Source: Flavobacteriaceae bacterium UBA3159 (GTDB taxonomy: Bacteria > Bacteroidota > Bacteroidia > Flavobacteriales > Flavobacteriaceae). From it: 8,968 bases of DNA. Below the pieces are notes generated by a model. The model did not search any database and had not been told where the DNA came from. It saw only the letters and a program-made list of their open reading frames with translations. The translations under genes were made by a program, and so were the position numbers. Below, one piece after another: positions 1 to 7,287 of the stretch. Position 1 is the stretch's first letter. Each line of letters begins with the position of its first letter. The stretch is taken from the NCBI GenBank assembly GCA_002364535.1, contig DEYL01000041.1, positions 18,071 through 27,038 of the forward strand, given 5' to 3'.

Positions 1-419
1 CGCATGTACTTCTGAAATTCACTCAATTTTGAAGTATCAGCATCATTGAAAGAAAATTCACCTATTCCATCTTTATTTTCTTCTCCAAGCTCCAATTCAT
101 CTGCCTTTCTGGCCAACAATGCCATGGTAACCGAGTCTTTTACCCAGTATACAAATTGTCGGTACTCTCCATTGGTGATTTCTGTTTCATCCATGTAAAA
201 AGAAGGTACCGTTACGGTTCTGGCCGCAGCATTGTTTAAACGCGCCACGTCCTCATCGGATTTACCCATAATGAATGCGCCCCCTTCTATGAGGGTCATT
301 CCATAGGGCTTCTCGGGAAACCATTTTTTCTGCTTTACCCCAATCAATTCTCCCCTGTTTTTCTTACCACAACTGAAAACGGAGAGTACAATAAGGGCGA
401 CAATAAGAAGTCTCTTCAT
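1..419 (-). CDS. gldK: Gliding motility lipoprotein GldK, 5' part (runs off left edge)
   Basis: This is the N-terminal 139 residues of a GldK-type lipoprotein; the rest lies outside the window. GldK belongs to the outer-membrane-associated part of the type IX secretion/gliding machinery and works with GldL, GldM and GldN. A lipoprotein signal is visible: MKR, a hydrophobic stretch to about residue 16, then Cys17 in the lipobox-like VFSC, followed by GKKN. After it come the GldK-typical KKWFPEKPYGMTLI segment (about 31-44) and the start of a formylglycine-generating-enzyme/sulfatase-modifying-like domain (GGAFIMGKSDED, 46-57; FYMDETEITNGEYRQFV, 74-90). GldK is a non-catalytic member of that fold. 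The ATG at 419-417 is the only start that gives a full signal peptide, and no Shine-Dalgarno is visible. The gene follows the arginase-like gene on the same strand after 139 bp. GldJ is a related alternative, but the N-terminal sequence fits GldK better. Confidence 0.9.
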   Translation of the reverse strand, partial: MKRLLIVALIVLSVFSCGKKNRGELIGVKQKKWFPEKPYGMTLIEGGAFIMGKSDEDVARLNNAAARTVTVPSFYMDETEITNGEYRQFVYWVKDSVTMALLARKADELELGEENKDGIGEFSFNDADTSKLSEFQKYM

Positions 420-495
420 CACAACAGGGGATAGAAAGTCTTTATTAGATAAGTGTAAAACTAAATATTTTTTCACTATGTTATTGTTTCTCAAT

Positions 496-534
496 CAAAA
501 TCTACATTAACCCGCAGTATGAATGGCAAAAATA
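496..534 (-). promoter_or_regulatory. Possible Bacteroidota-type promoter(s) for gldK
   Basis: In the 139-bp gap upstream of gldK the minus strand has an exact TAnnTTTG box, TATTTTTG (534 to 527). About 22 bases downstream is a near match with one extra base, TAGATTTTG (504 to 496). The TTG inside the first box could also serve as the -33 element of the second. The untranslated leader would be roughly 75-100 bases. No strong -33 TTG precedes the first box, so this is a motif-based suggestion only. Confidence 0.3.
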
Positions 535-558
535 AGAATTTATATTTCATAGGATTTT

Positions 559-1704
559 CTATATTCTTTTTGTCGCCTTCCACCACTTGTCAGGAATTTT
601 GTCATTGCAAGCATCCAAATAATCTTTGTGCGTGCAAGGTAATAACGCAGTTGTTTTATTTTTATTATTCAGATAGCTCTGATTTATTATTTCAATCCAC
701 CAACGACCGCTTTTTTCACTTTGATAAAAAACCATTTCCATATCAGATAAAGCAAGGGTATACCTGGTAAAACCGCTACTAGTCAAGACCGGATACTCAT
801 CAAATCTACTGCTAAATCCTTCAATAAAATACCAAACAATTTGTGCAAATAACTGATGAGAAACAGTAGTGTTTAAGAGCTCAAAAAAACCAAAAAAGTC
901 CATTCGGTCACTAATTCCTGCATATCTTGCAAGGGCGCACATGGTTCTCGCATCTATTCCGTTTGGATGACCCGAAGAGTGGTTTAGGGCTTGCCAACTG
1001 AGTGCTTTCATATCAAATCCAGTGATATTGGCATCTCTAAAAAAAGGTTCAGATTGGGCAACGTCATCCAACAAAGTACCCAATCTGAGGGAGTCAAAGT
1101 GAAGTTTTTCCATCAAATCCAATTCCTCCTGCGCTATGTAGTAGCTTTGATAGCCCAAATTGGTGAAATTGTACAAAAAATTTGGCTGCTCCATTATGAT
1201 TCTACTCATGTATGACCTGCCCGAGATCAATTCCTCTTCCTGTGAAAAATCAAATTGATTATCAACTGATACAATATTCACCAATTGTTTGTTGTCCTGA
1301 TACGATTGATAAATAGGGAAAATAAGATCATGACTCCCTCCCAAAAAAATGGTAACAATATTGAGTTGCCGCAAATGGATACAAATTTCCTTAAGGGCAA
1401 AATAAGTGTCTTCTGGAGTGGCTCCATTGGGCAAATTCCCCAAATCACAGATGTTAAAATTCCAGTTTCCTGGAAAAAGACGGTAAAAGGATTTTCTAAA
1501 ACCCTCCAGGTTATATTTTGAAGTAGCGAAAAAAGCATTTCTGATTTCTGAAAGACCCACTACAGCAATACTACAACTTCTGAGTTCTGGAAAACCTTGC
1601 TGTTCGGTATGTATCTTAATACTTTTCCCCAAAGCCTGTTTGGGGTGTAAAACCATAGAGGAGAGTGCCTCTTCAGAAACAGGAATTAGGGATTTAAGGC
1701 TCAT
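559..1704 (-). CDS. Arginase/formimidoylglutamase-family protein with degenerate metal site
   Basis: A 381-residue protein of the ureohydrolase (arginase, agmatinase, formimidoylglutamase) fold; Bacteroidota members are usually labelled formimidoylglutamase. The fold is recognisable from GGSHDL (122-127), which replaces the classical GGDHS and keeps His125, and from VDNQFDF (147-153), which replaces the DAHxD motif. In the third motif GFDMKA (229-234) replaces SxDxD. So the His of DAHxD has become Gln150 and the second Asp of SxDxD has become Lys233, which leaves an incomplete Mn2+ site. The C-terminal part, with WYFIEGF (291-297), RWWIEI (334-339) and LLPCTHKDYL (354-363), matches what I recall of flavobacterial relatives. 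The ATG overlaps the topA stop by 4 bp (ATGA), implying translational coupling. No other hut genes are present. A catalytic role in histidine breakdown is doubtful; a non-enzymatic or altered role is inference. There is no signal peptide, so it is probably cytoplasmic. Confidence 0.85.
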   Translation of the reverse strand: MSLKSLIPVSEEALSSMVLHPKQALGKSIKIHTEQQGFPELRSCSIAVVGLSEIRNAFFATSKYNLEGFRKSFYRLFPGNWNFNICDLGNLPNGATPEDTYFALKEICIHLRQLNIVTIFLGGSHDLIFPIYQSYQDNKQLVNIVSVDNQFDFSQEEELISGRSYMSRIIMEQPNFLYNFTNLGYQSYYIAQEELDLMEKLHFDSLRLGTLLDDVAQSEPFFRDANITGFDMKALSWQALNHSSGHPNGIDARTMCALARYAGISDRMDFFGFFELLNTTVSHQLFAQIVWYFIEGFSSRFDEYPVLTSSGFTRYTLALSDMEMVFYQSEKSGRWWIEIINQSYLNNKNKTTALLPCTHKDYLDACNDKIPDKWWKATKRI

Positions 1705-4160
1705 TTTTTCTTTTTGGCCGTTTTGGGTTTCAAATATTGCATTGCAGCCTCAAGGGTGATTTTGGTTGGGTCAATGTCTTTTCCCATTTCTACCTTTTTA
1801 CTGCCCTTGATGATATTGGATCTTCCCCATCTTGCCTTTTCTATTCTAATGGCTTCTTCTGGCCATTCCTTGATTAATTTTTCTTTTTCTTTTTGGATTT
1901 TTTCTTTAATCAGCGTCTCGATCTCCTCATCAATTAGATTGTCAAAATCATATTTTTTATTGACATTGACGAATAGGCCATTCCACTTTAAAAAAGGCCC
2001 AAAACGACCTTTTCCTTTGGTGACGGGAAGCTGGTCAAAGGTGTAAATGGGTGCATTTGCAGCACGTTTTTCTTCAATCAAAGCAATGGCCATGTCCAAT
2101 TCTACCGACATGGGGTCTTCGCCTTTAGGAAGGGAAACAAACATGTCTTGAAATTTTACATAGGGACCAAACCTACCATTATTTACCGTGACCTCTTGAT
2201 CTTCGTATGTTCCAATCGATTTGGGTAACTTAAATAATTCTAAGGCATCATCTAGTTCAAGGGATTCCAACTGCTGTCCTGGAGACAGGCTTACGAAAAC
2301 AGGTTTTTCTTCGTCCTCAGGTTCACCAATTTGTGCAATCGGCCCGAAACGTCCCAATCTTACTTTTACTACCCTGCCCGACTTGGGATCGTTACCCAAA
2401 ATTCGCTCACCAGACTCTCTGGTAGCGTTTTCCTTTACAAAATCTACCGTTTTGTGAAAACCATCGTAAAAGCCTTTAATCATACTTGTCCAATTTTCAG
2501 ATCCATCGGCAATTTGATCAAAACTTTGTTCTACTTTGGCAGTAAAACTATAATCCAAAATATTGGTGAAATTGGCAACCAAAAAGTCATTGACGATGAT
2601 TCCCACATCGGTAGGAACTAATTTTCCTTTATTGGCCCTCACCTTTTCATTTAAAGATTTAGAAATGACTTCATTATTAACCAACTGCAATTGAGTGTAG
2701 GAACGATACTCCCCTTCAAAAGTTCCTTTTTCAATATATTTTCTATTCTGTATGGTTGAAATCGTCGGAGCATAGGTAGAGGGACGCCCAATCCCCAATT
2801 CTTCGAGTTTTTTGACCAAAGAGGCCTCTGTAAAACGATAAGGAGGTCGCGAAAACCTCTGATTGGCTTCCATAGATTTTAGGTTGAGCACGTCTCCTTT
2901 TTTGACAGCTGGTAAAAGATCATTTTGTTCGTCTGACTCTTCATCTACTCCCTCCAGATACACCTTTAAAAAGCCATCAAAAGTAATCACCTCACCCTTG
3001 GCAACAAAGTTTTCCGGATGAGCACTGGCAGCAACTTTTAATTGGGTGCGCTCCAATTTAGCATCACTCATTTGCGAAGCTATCGCTCTTTTCCAAATCA
3101 GTTCATACAAGCGAGACTGGTCGAAATCCAAATTGACTTTGGCCCTACTGAAATCAGTTGGTCTTATCGCTTCGTGGGCCTCTTGCGCCCCCTTGCTTTT
3201 AGACTTATATTTTCTTGGTTTTTTATAGGCTTCTCCGTAGTTTTTTTCAATCTGTTTCAAAGCCCCTTGCTGAGCTTCATTTGACAAATTCACACTGTCT
3301 GTTCTCATATATGTGATCAAACCAGCTTCATACAACCGCTGCGCCATATTCATAGTTTTGCTTACAGAAAAATAAAGTTTTCTGGCCGCTTCTTGTTGTA
3401 ATGTTGAAGTAGTAAAAGGAGCCGTTGGACTTTTTGATGCTGGTTTTTTTTCGATTGCATCAACTGTAAAAATAGCAGACTTGTTGAGATTCAAAAAGGT
3501 CTCAGTTGCTTTGGGGCAATCGAATGTTTTGGGGAGTAGGGCATTGATCGATTTATTTTGTTGGGTAGAAAAAAGTGCCTGTGTTTTGAAGGTTTGTTGC
3601 GGAACAAAGGTATTGATCTCACGCTCCCGCTCTACAATAAGTCTTACAGATACCGATTGAACTCTTCCTGCCGATAAGCCCCCTTTGACTTTTCGCCACA
3701 AAACAGGAGACAATTCATAGCCAACCAATCTATCGAGTACTCTTCTAGCCTGTTGCGCGTTTACTAGATTATAATTGATGTCTCTGGGATTTTCAATTGC
3801 ATCCAAAATAGCAGATTTGGTAATTTCATTAAAAACAATCCTCTTAGTACTGTTCGATTTCAAACCTAAAGTATTGGCAAGGTGCCAGGCAATGGCCTCT
3901 CCCTCTCGGTCTTCATCACTAGCCAACCAAACCGTTTTCATTTTTTTTACCAATGATTTCAATTCACTGACAACTTTCTTTTTCTCTGAAGAAACAATGT
4001 ATTTTGGAGAAAAATCTTTTTCAACGTCCACTCCCAACTCATTAGAAGGTAAGTCTGCAATGTGACCATAACTGGAGGCAACCTTAAAATCTTTCCCAAG
4101 AAACTTCTCGATGGTTTTTGCTTTTGCAGGTGATTCTACGATTACAAGATTACTGGCCAT
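1701..4160 (-). CDS. topA: DNA topoisomerase I (type IA)
   Basis: TopA relaxes negatively supercoiled DNA by cutting one strand through a 5'-phosphotyrosine. The 819-residue protein starts with the TOPRIM domain: Glu9 in VIVESPAKAKTIEKF and the acidic triad region at 82-84 (SDEDREGEAIAWHL) for Mg2+. The type IA core follows, with QQARRVLDRLVGYELSP (136-152), SAGRVQSVSVRLI (163-175) and the active-site Tyr284 in ITYMRTDS. LGIGRPSTYAPTIS (455-468) is also typical of the family. The C-terminal third carries topoisomerase C-terminal repeats marked by GRFGP at 603-607, 662-666 and 718-722, plus a variant ARWGR at 776-780. It ends in a basic tail (KTAKKKK). The only cysteine in the whole protein is Cys215, so the C4 zinc ribbons of E. 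coli TopA are absent. Length and start fit the Bacteroidota form. The stop overlaps the next gene by 4 bp, and a TAATTTTG box lies 21 bp upstream of the ATG. Confidence 0.97.
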   Translation of the reverse strand: MASNLVIVESPAKAKTIEKFLGKDFKVASSYGHIADLPSNELGVDVEKDFSPKYIVSSEKKKVVSELKSLVKKMKTVWLASDEDREGEAIAWHLANTLGLKSNSTKRIVFNEITKSAILDAIENPRDINYNLVNAQQARRVLDRLVGYELSPVLWRKVKGGLSAGRVQSVSVRLIVEREREINTFVPQQTFKTQALFSTQQNKSINALLPKTFDCPKATETFLNLNKSAIFTVDAIEKKPASKSPTAPFTTSTLQQEAARKLYFSVSKTMNMAQRLYEAGLITYMRTDSVNLSNEAQQGALKQIEKNYGEAYKKPRKYKSKSKGAQEAHEAIRPTDFSRAKVNLDFDQSRLYELIWKRAIASQMSDAKLERTQLKVAASAHPENFVAKGEVITFDGFLKVYLEGVDEESDEQNDLLPAVKKGDVLNLKSMEANQRFSRPPYRFTEASLVKKLEELGIGRPSTYAPTISTIQNRKYIEKGTFEGEYRSYTQLQLVNNEVISKSLNEKVRANKGKLVPTDVGIIVNDFLVANFTNILDYSFTAKVEQSFDQIADGSENWTSMIKGFYDGFHKTVDFVKENATRESGERILGNDPKSGRVVKVRLGRFGPIAQIGEPEDEEKPVFVSLSPGQQLESLELDDALELFKLPKSIGTYEDQEVTVNNGRFGPYVKFQDMFVSLPKGEDPMSVELDMAIALIEEKRAANAPIYTFDQLPVTKGKGRFGPFLKWNGLFVNVNKKYDFDNLIDEEIETLIKEKIQKEKEKLIKEWPEEAIRIEKARWGRSNIIKGSKKVEMGKDIDPTKITLEAAMQYLKPKTAKKKK

Positions 4161-4180
4161 AAGTTTATTTTTTTAGGAAA

Positions 4181-4188
4181 CAAAATTA
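4181..4188 (-). promoter_or_regulatory. Putative -7 promoter box of topA
   Basis: Read on the minus strand this is TAATTTTG, an exact match to the Bacteroidota housekeeping -7 consensus TAnnTTTG. It sits 20 bases upstream of the topA ATG, so transcription would start close to 4176 and leave a short leader of about 15 bases. The expected TTG about 20 bases further upstream is not clear; the sequence there is A-rich. No Shine-Dalgarno is present, which is usual for this phylum. Confidence 0.5.
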
Positions 4189-4317
4189 TGTAGTTTTTTT
4201 TTAACACTCCTATTAATATCTTTTAACTGCTGTAAAATTTTAAAATTTAATATATAAACTAACTCAACATCCATCATTAAATTCACTCACTGTTCCATTC
4301 ATTTTTTTGATTTACAT

Positions 4318-4338
4318 TTTGGGAAAGTGAATCCCAAA
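4318..4338. repeat. Inverted repeat (7-bp arms) in the topA-miaB gap
   Basis: TTTGGGA at 4318-4324 and TCCCAAA at 4332-4338 are perfect inverted copies around a 7-base spacer (AAGTGAA). The arms contain three G:C pairs each, which stands out in otherwise AT-rich DNA. No T-run follows on either strand, so it does not look like an intrinsic terminator. A dimeric regulator site or a small hairpin are both possible. It lies about 140 bp from the topA -7 box and about 150 bp from the miaB -7 box, which is far for direct repression. Confidence 0.4.
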
Positions 4339-4489
4339 CAAACTTCTCCTCACCGTCAAATCATTAATTTATAAAAAAAGGTGCAGCTAATACTCCCAGA
4401 TCAAGTTCAAGGGCTATTCAAAGTCATTTAAATAGTATTCAACGAGAAATTTAACATTCACTTAAACATGACAAAAAGGCAGTTTTAGT

Positions 4490-4497
4490 TATATTTG
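4490..4497 (+). promoter_or_regulatory. Putative -7 promoter box of the miaB operon
   Basis: TATATTTG is an exact match to the Bacteroidota -7 consensus TAnnTTTG and lies 26 bases upstream of the miaB ATG at 4524. Transcription would start near 4502-4504, giving a leader of about 20 bases. A -33-like ATGACA at 4468-4473 precedes it, with a spacer slightly shorter than usual. As the four genes after miaB are close-packed or overlapping, this may drive the whole cluster. Confidence 0.55.
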
Positions 4498-4523
4498 CAC
4501 CGGAATGATTGATTCTGAATATA

Positions 4524-6020
4524 ATGGCAAAAATCTTGACAAAAGACCCATATGCTTTTAATGGCACTCCTCTTACTGAGGAGATATCGCCTGCTAATAC
4601 TGGTGATTTGTCTAATGAAAAGGATTCCGCATCAAAAACCCAAAAGCAATTCTACATCGAGTCCTATGGCTGTCAGATGAATTTTTCTGACAGTGAAATT
4701 GTTGCTTCCATATTGAACCAAGAAGGCTATAAGCTTACGGAAACGCTCGAAAATGCCAACTTGGTCTTGGTCAATACCTGCTCCATCAGGGAAAAGGCCG
4801 AACAAACTGTAAGGAAAAGATTGGAACTTTTTAATGGACTCAAACGAAAAAATAAAGACCTTAAAATTGGTGTATTGGGCTGTATGGCAGAACGCCTAAA
4901 ACACAAGTTTCTCGAAGAGGAAAAAATGGTGGACATTGTGGTTGGACCAGACGCCTATAAAGACCTTCCCAATCTGTTGCAAGAAGCCGAAGCAGAGAGA
5001 GAAGCTGTCAATGTCATACTCTCTAAGGAAGAAACCTATGGTGATATCGCTCCTGTGCGATTGGCCGCCAATGGTGTGAGTGCTTTTGTTACTATTACTC
5101 GGGGATGTGATAACATGTGTACTTTTTGTGTGGTTCCATTTACCAGAGGGAGAGAGAGAAGCCGAGATCCTAAAAGCATATTGGGGGAAATTGCTCAACT
5201 GGCCGAGGGTGGATATAAAGAAATTACCCTCTTGGGGCAAAATGTCGATAGTTATCTGTGGTATGGCGGTGGATTGAAAAAAGACTTTTCAAAAGCAACC
5301 CCGCTGCAACGGAAAACTGCAGTAAAATTTTCCAATCTCCTGGAATTGGTATCTAAAGCCCAACCCAGTATCAGAATCCGTTTCTCCACTTCCAACCCTC
5401 AAGACATGTCCCTGGATGTCATACACACCATGGCCAAGTTCGACAACATATGCAATTATATTCACCTCCCTGTTCAATCGGGCAGCAACTCGATTCTTAA
5501 AAAAATGAACCGACATCACAGCCGAGAACAGTATTTCGAATTGATCGATAATATTCGTAAAAACATTCCCGATTGTGCCATTTCTCACGATATGATTGCA
5601 GGTTTTCCATCAGAAACAGAGCAAGATCATCAGGACACGTTGAGCTTGATGGAGTATGTAAAATACGATTTTGGTTTCATGTTTGCCTATTCAGAACGCC
5701 CCGGTACATTGGCCGCCAAAAAAATTGAGGATGATATACCTGAGCCCACCAAAAAAAGAAGGCTTCAAGAAATCATCGACTTGCAAAGAACGCACAGTGA
5801 ATACAGAACCCGGCAGTTTATCGGCAAAACAGTCTGTGTTTTGATTGAAAAAAGCTCTAAAAGATCCAGTGAATTTTGGAGTGGAAGAACCAGCCAAAAT
5901 ACCGTAGCTGTTTTTCCAAAAGAAAAATATAAAGTAGGAGATTTGGTTGACGTTAGGATCGAAGAAGTGACCTCTGCCACCTTGATCGGAACTGCAATAG
6001 GCATCTCATCATCAATCTGA
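4524..6020 (+). CDS. miaB: tRNA-2-methylthio-N6-dimethylallyladenosine synthase MiaB
   Basis: MiaB is a radical-SAM enzyme that adds a methylthio group to i6A37 of tRNAs reading UNN codons, giving ms2i6A. Counted from the ATG at 4524 the protein has 498 residues. The N-terminal methylthiotransferase domain carries the three auxiliary-cluster cysteines: Cys50 (SYGCQMN), Cys86 (NTCSIRE) and Cys120 (LGCMAER). The radical-SAM CxxxCxxC motif is Cys195, Cys199 and Cys202 (RGCDNMCTFCVVPF). LLGQNVDSY (236-244), HLPVQSGS (314-321) and DMIAGFPSET (356-365) are typical MiaB signatures. A TRAM RNA-binding domain fills about 432-495. An in-frame TTG at 4509 is possible, but the ATG is preferred because it gives a normal leader after the TATATTTG promoter box. 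About 40 residues precede the first conserved motif, longer than in E. coli. The next gene starts 4 bp after the stop. Confidence 0.96.
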   Translation: MAKILTKDPYAFNGTPLTEEISPANTGDLSNEKDSASKTQKQFYIESYGCQMNFSDSEIVASILNQEGYKLTETLENANLVLVNTCSIREKAEQTVRKRLELFNGLKRKNKDLKIGVLGCMAERLKHKFLEEEKMVDIVVGPDAYKDLPNLLQEAEAEREAVNVILSKEETYGDIAPVRLAANGVSAFVTITRGCDNMCTFCVVPFTRGRERSRDPKSILGEIAQLAEGGYKEITLLGQNVDSYLWYGGGLKKDFSKATPLQRKTAVKFSNLLELVSKAQPSIRIRFSTSNPQDMSLDVIHTMAKFDNICNYIHLPVQSGSNSILKKMNRHHSREQYFELIDNIRKNIPDCAISHDMIAGFPSETEQDHQDTLSLMEYVKYDFGFMFAYSERPGTLAAKKIEDDIPEPTKKRRLQEIIDLQRTHSEYRTRQFIGKTVCVLIEKSSKRSSEFWSGRTSQNTVAVFPKEKYKVGDLVDVRIEEVTSATLIGTAIGISSSI

Positions 6021-6024
6021 TATT

Positions 6025-7287
6025 ATGGAATCAGCACAACACATCAAACAGCGTTTTGGAATCATTGGCAACGATGACGGCCTCAACAGAGCTCTGGAAA
6101 AAGCCCTAAGGGTATCTGCCACTGAAATTACCGTTTTGGTGACCGGTGAGAGTGGAGTTGGGAAAGAAAATATTCCAAAAATAATTCATCAGTTTTCACC
6201 CAGAAAACATGCTAAATATATCGCCGTAAACTGCGGCGCCATCCCTGAAGGCACCATTGACAGTGAGCTTTTTGGACATGAGAAAGGAGCTTTTACCGGA
6301 GCCACGACCAACAGAAGCGGTTATTTTGAAGTAGCCGATGGAGGAACCATCTTTCTCGACGAAGTTGGAGAACTTCCCCTGCCCACACAGGTAAGACTTC
6401 TGAGAATATTAGAAAACGGTGAGTTCATGAAAGTCGGTTCTTCAAAAGCTCAAAAAACAGATGTGAGAATCGTTGCGGCCACCAACGTAAAAATGAATGA
6501 GGCAATCAAAAAAGGTAAATTCAGAGAAGATCTTTATTATCGTTTGAGCACCGTTGAAATTCACTTACCCCCACTCAGGGAAAGGAAGGAAGATATTCCT
6601 CTTTTGTTCAGAAAATTTGCTTCTGATTTTGCACAAAAGTATAAAATGCCTACCCTTAGGCTGGATGACGGTGCGCAACGGATTTTGGAGCAATACCGTT
6701 GGAGTGGAAATATTCGACAGTTACGCAACATAGCAGAGCAGGTCTCTGTTTTGGAAAAAAACAGAAAACTCGATGCCACTACCCTGAGAAATTATCTCCC
6801 CAATATGGGATCTCAACTACCGGCGGTTATCGATCGTTCAGATAAAGAAGCTGATTTTTCATCCGAAAGAGAAATTCTCTACAAAGTACTGTTTGACATG
6901 AAAAATGACCTCAATGATTTGAAAAAACTAACCCATGAACTGATGGAAAATGAAAGCATGACATCGGTTCAAAAAAACAATCCCGAACTGATCAAAAAAA
7001 TTTATGGTGAGCAGGAAGATGAAAATAAGACTGTTGAATTCATTACTCCGGAAAGCAAACCACAAGTTCACAGCAGCCCTGCTTCGATAAACCAATACGA
7101 TTATGCCGAAACGGTAATTGAAGAGGAACCCTTATCTTTATTAGAGAAAGAAATTGAAATGATCAAACAGGCGCTAAAAAGAAGTCATGGAAAAAGAAAA
7201 ATAGCAGCAAAAGAGTTAGGCATCTCAGAAAGAACCCTCTATCGAAAAATCAAACAATTTGACCTTCAAGATGACGAAAGTGAATAG
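6025..7287 (+). CDS. Sigma-54-dependent transcriptional activator lacking a sensory domain
   Basis: A 420-residue bacterial enhancer-binding protein that would use ATP to open sigma-54 promoter complexes. The AAA+ domain starts almost at the N-terminus. It shows Walker A GESGVGKE (41-48), the sigma-54-contacting GAFTGA loop (88-93), Walker B GGTIFLDEVGEL (106-117, Asp112 and Glu113), sensor I AATN (151-154) and putative arginine fingers in FREDLYYRL (Arg167, Arg173). The sensor II region is WSGNIRQLRN (226-235). After a long linker (about 265-370, acidic and partly helical) comes a Fis-type helix-turn-helix, KRKIAAKELGISERTLYRKI (390-409). There is no receiver, PAS or GAF domain, so activity cannot be controlled by phosphorylation in cis; control may come from expression or a partner protein. 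The intact GAFTGA supports a true sigma-54 partner. It starts 4 bp after miaB and overlaps lptE by 17 bp. Its targets cannot be read from this window. Confidence 0.92.
   Translation: MESAQHIKQRFGIIGNDDGLNRALEKALRVSATEITVLVTGESGVGKENIPKIIHQFSPRKHAKYIAVNCGAIPEGTIDSELFGHEKGAFTGATTNRSGYFEVADGGTIFLDEVGELPLPTQVRLLRILENGEFMKVGSSKAQKTDVRIVAATNVKMNEAIKKGKFREDLYYRLSTVEIHLPPLRERKEDIPLLFRKFASDFAQKYKMPTLRLDDGAQRILEQYRWSGNIRQLRNIAEQVSVLEKNRKLDATTLRNYLPNMGSQLPAVIDRSDKEADFSSEREILYKVLFDMKNDLNDLKKLTHELMENESMTSVQKNNPELIKKIYGEQEDENKTVEFITPESKPQVHSSPASINQYDYAETVIEEEPLSLLEKEIEMIKQALKRSHGKRKIAAKELGISERTLYRKIKQFDLQDDESE

Larger units (their letters stand above)
4161..4523. other. Divergent intergenic region between topA and miaB
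   Basis: This 363-bp stretch separates two divergent genes. I see no convincing ORF and no tRNA or structured RNA. It is strongly AT-rich and contains a promoter-like box at each end. It also has a 14-bp perfect palindrome of A and T only (AAATTTTAAAATTT, 4235-4248) and a 7-bp inverted repeat TTTGGGA/TCCCAAA (4318-4338). A weaker imperfect AT hairpin lies at 4414-4435. About 250 bases between the two promoter boxes have no assigned role. Confidence 0.7.

Noticed and set aside
452..477. AGTG...CACT AT-rich hairpin downstream of the arginase-like gene
   Set aside because: It has only four solid pairs plus mismatched A:T pairs and no proper T-tail, so it is too weak to call a terminator.
519..770. 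Plus-strand reading frame of 83 codons opposite the end of the arginase-like gene
   Set aside because: It is antisense to a well-supported gene, has a biased Phe/Tyr/Cys composition and no recognisable domain.
4235..4248. Perfect 14-bp palindrome AAATTTTAAAATTT as a regulator operator
   Set aside because: It is made only of A and T runs in an AT-rich region, so low complexity explains it; mentioned only as part of the gap.
4380..4420. Stretch containing AGTTCAAGG reminiscent of a tRNA T-arm
   Set aside because: There is no matching acceptor, D or anticodon arm and no CCA-compatible end.
4414..4435. Imperfect hairpin CTATT...AATAG with GTCA loop
   Set aside because: It is a short A:T stem with an internal mismatch, as expected by chance in such AT-rich DNA.
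4896..5240. Minus-strand reading frame of 114 codons inside miaB
   Set aside because: It is antisense to the conserved MiaB radical-SAM region, and its codons mirror the real gene.
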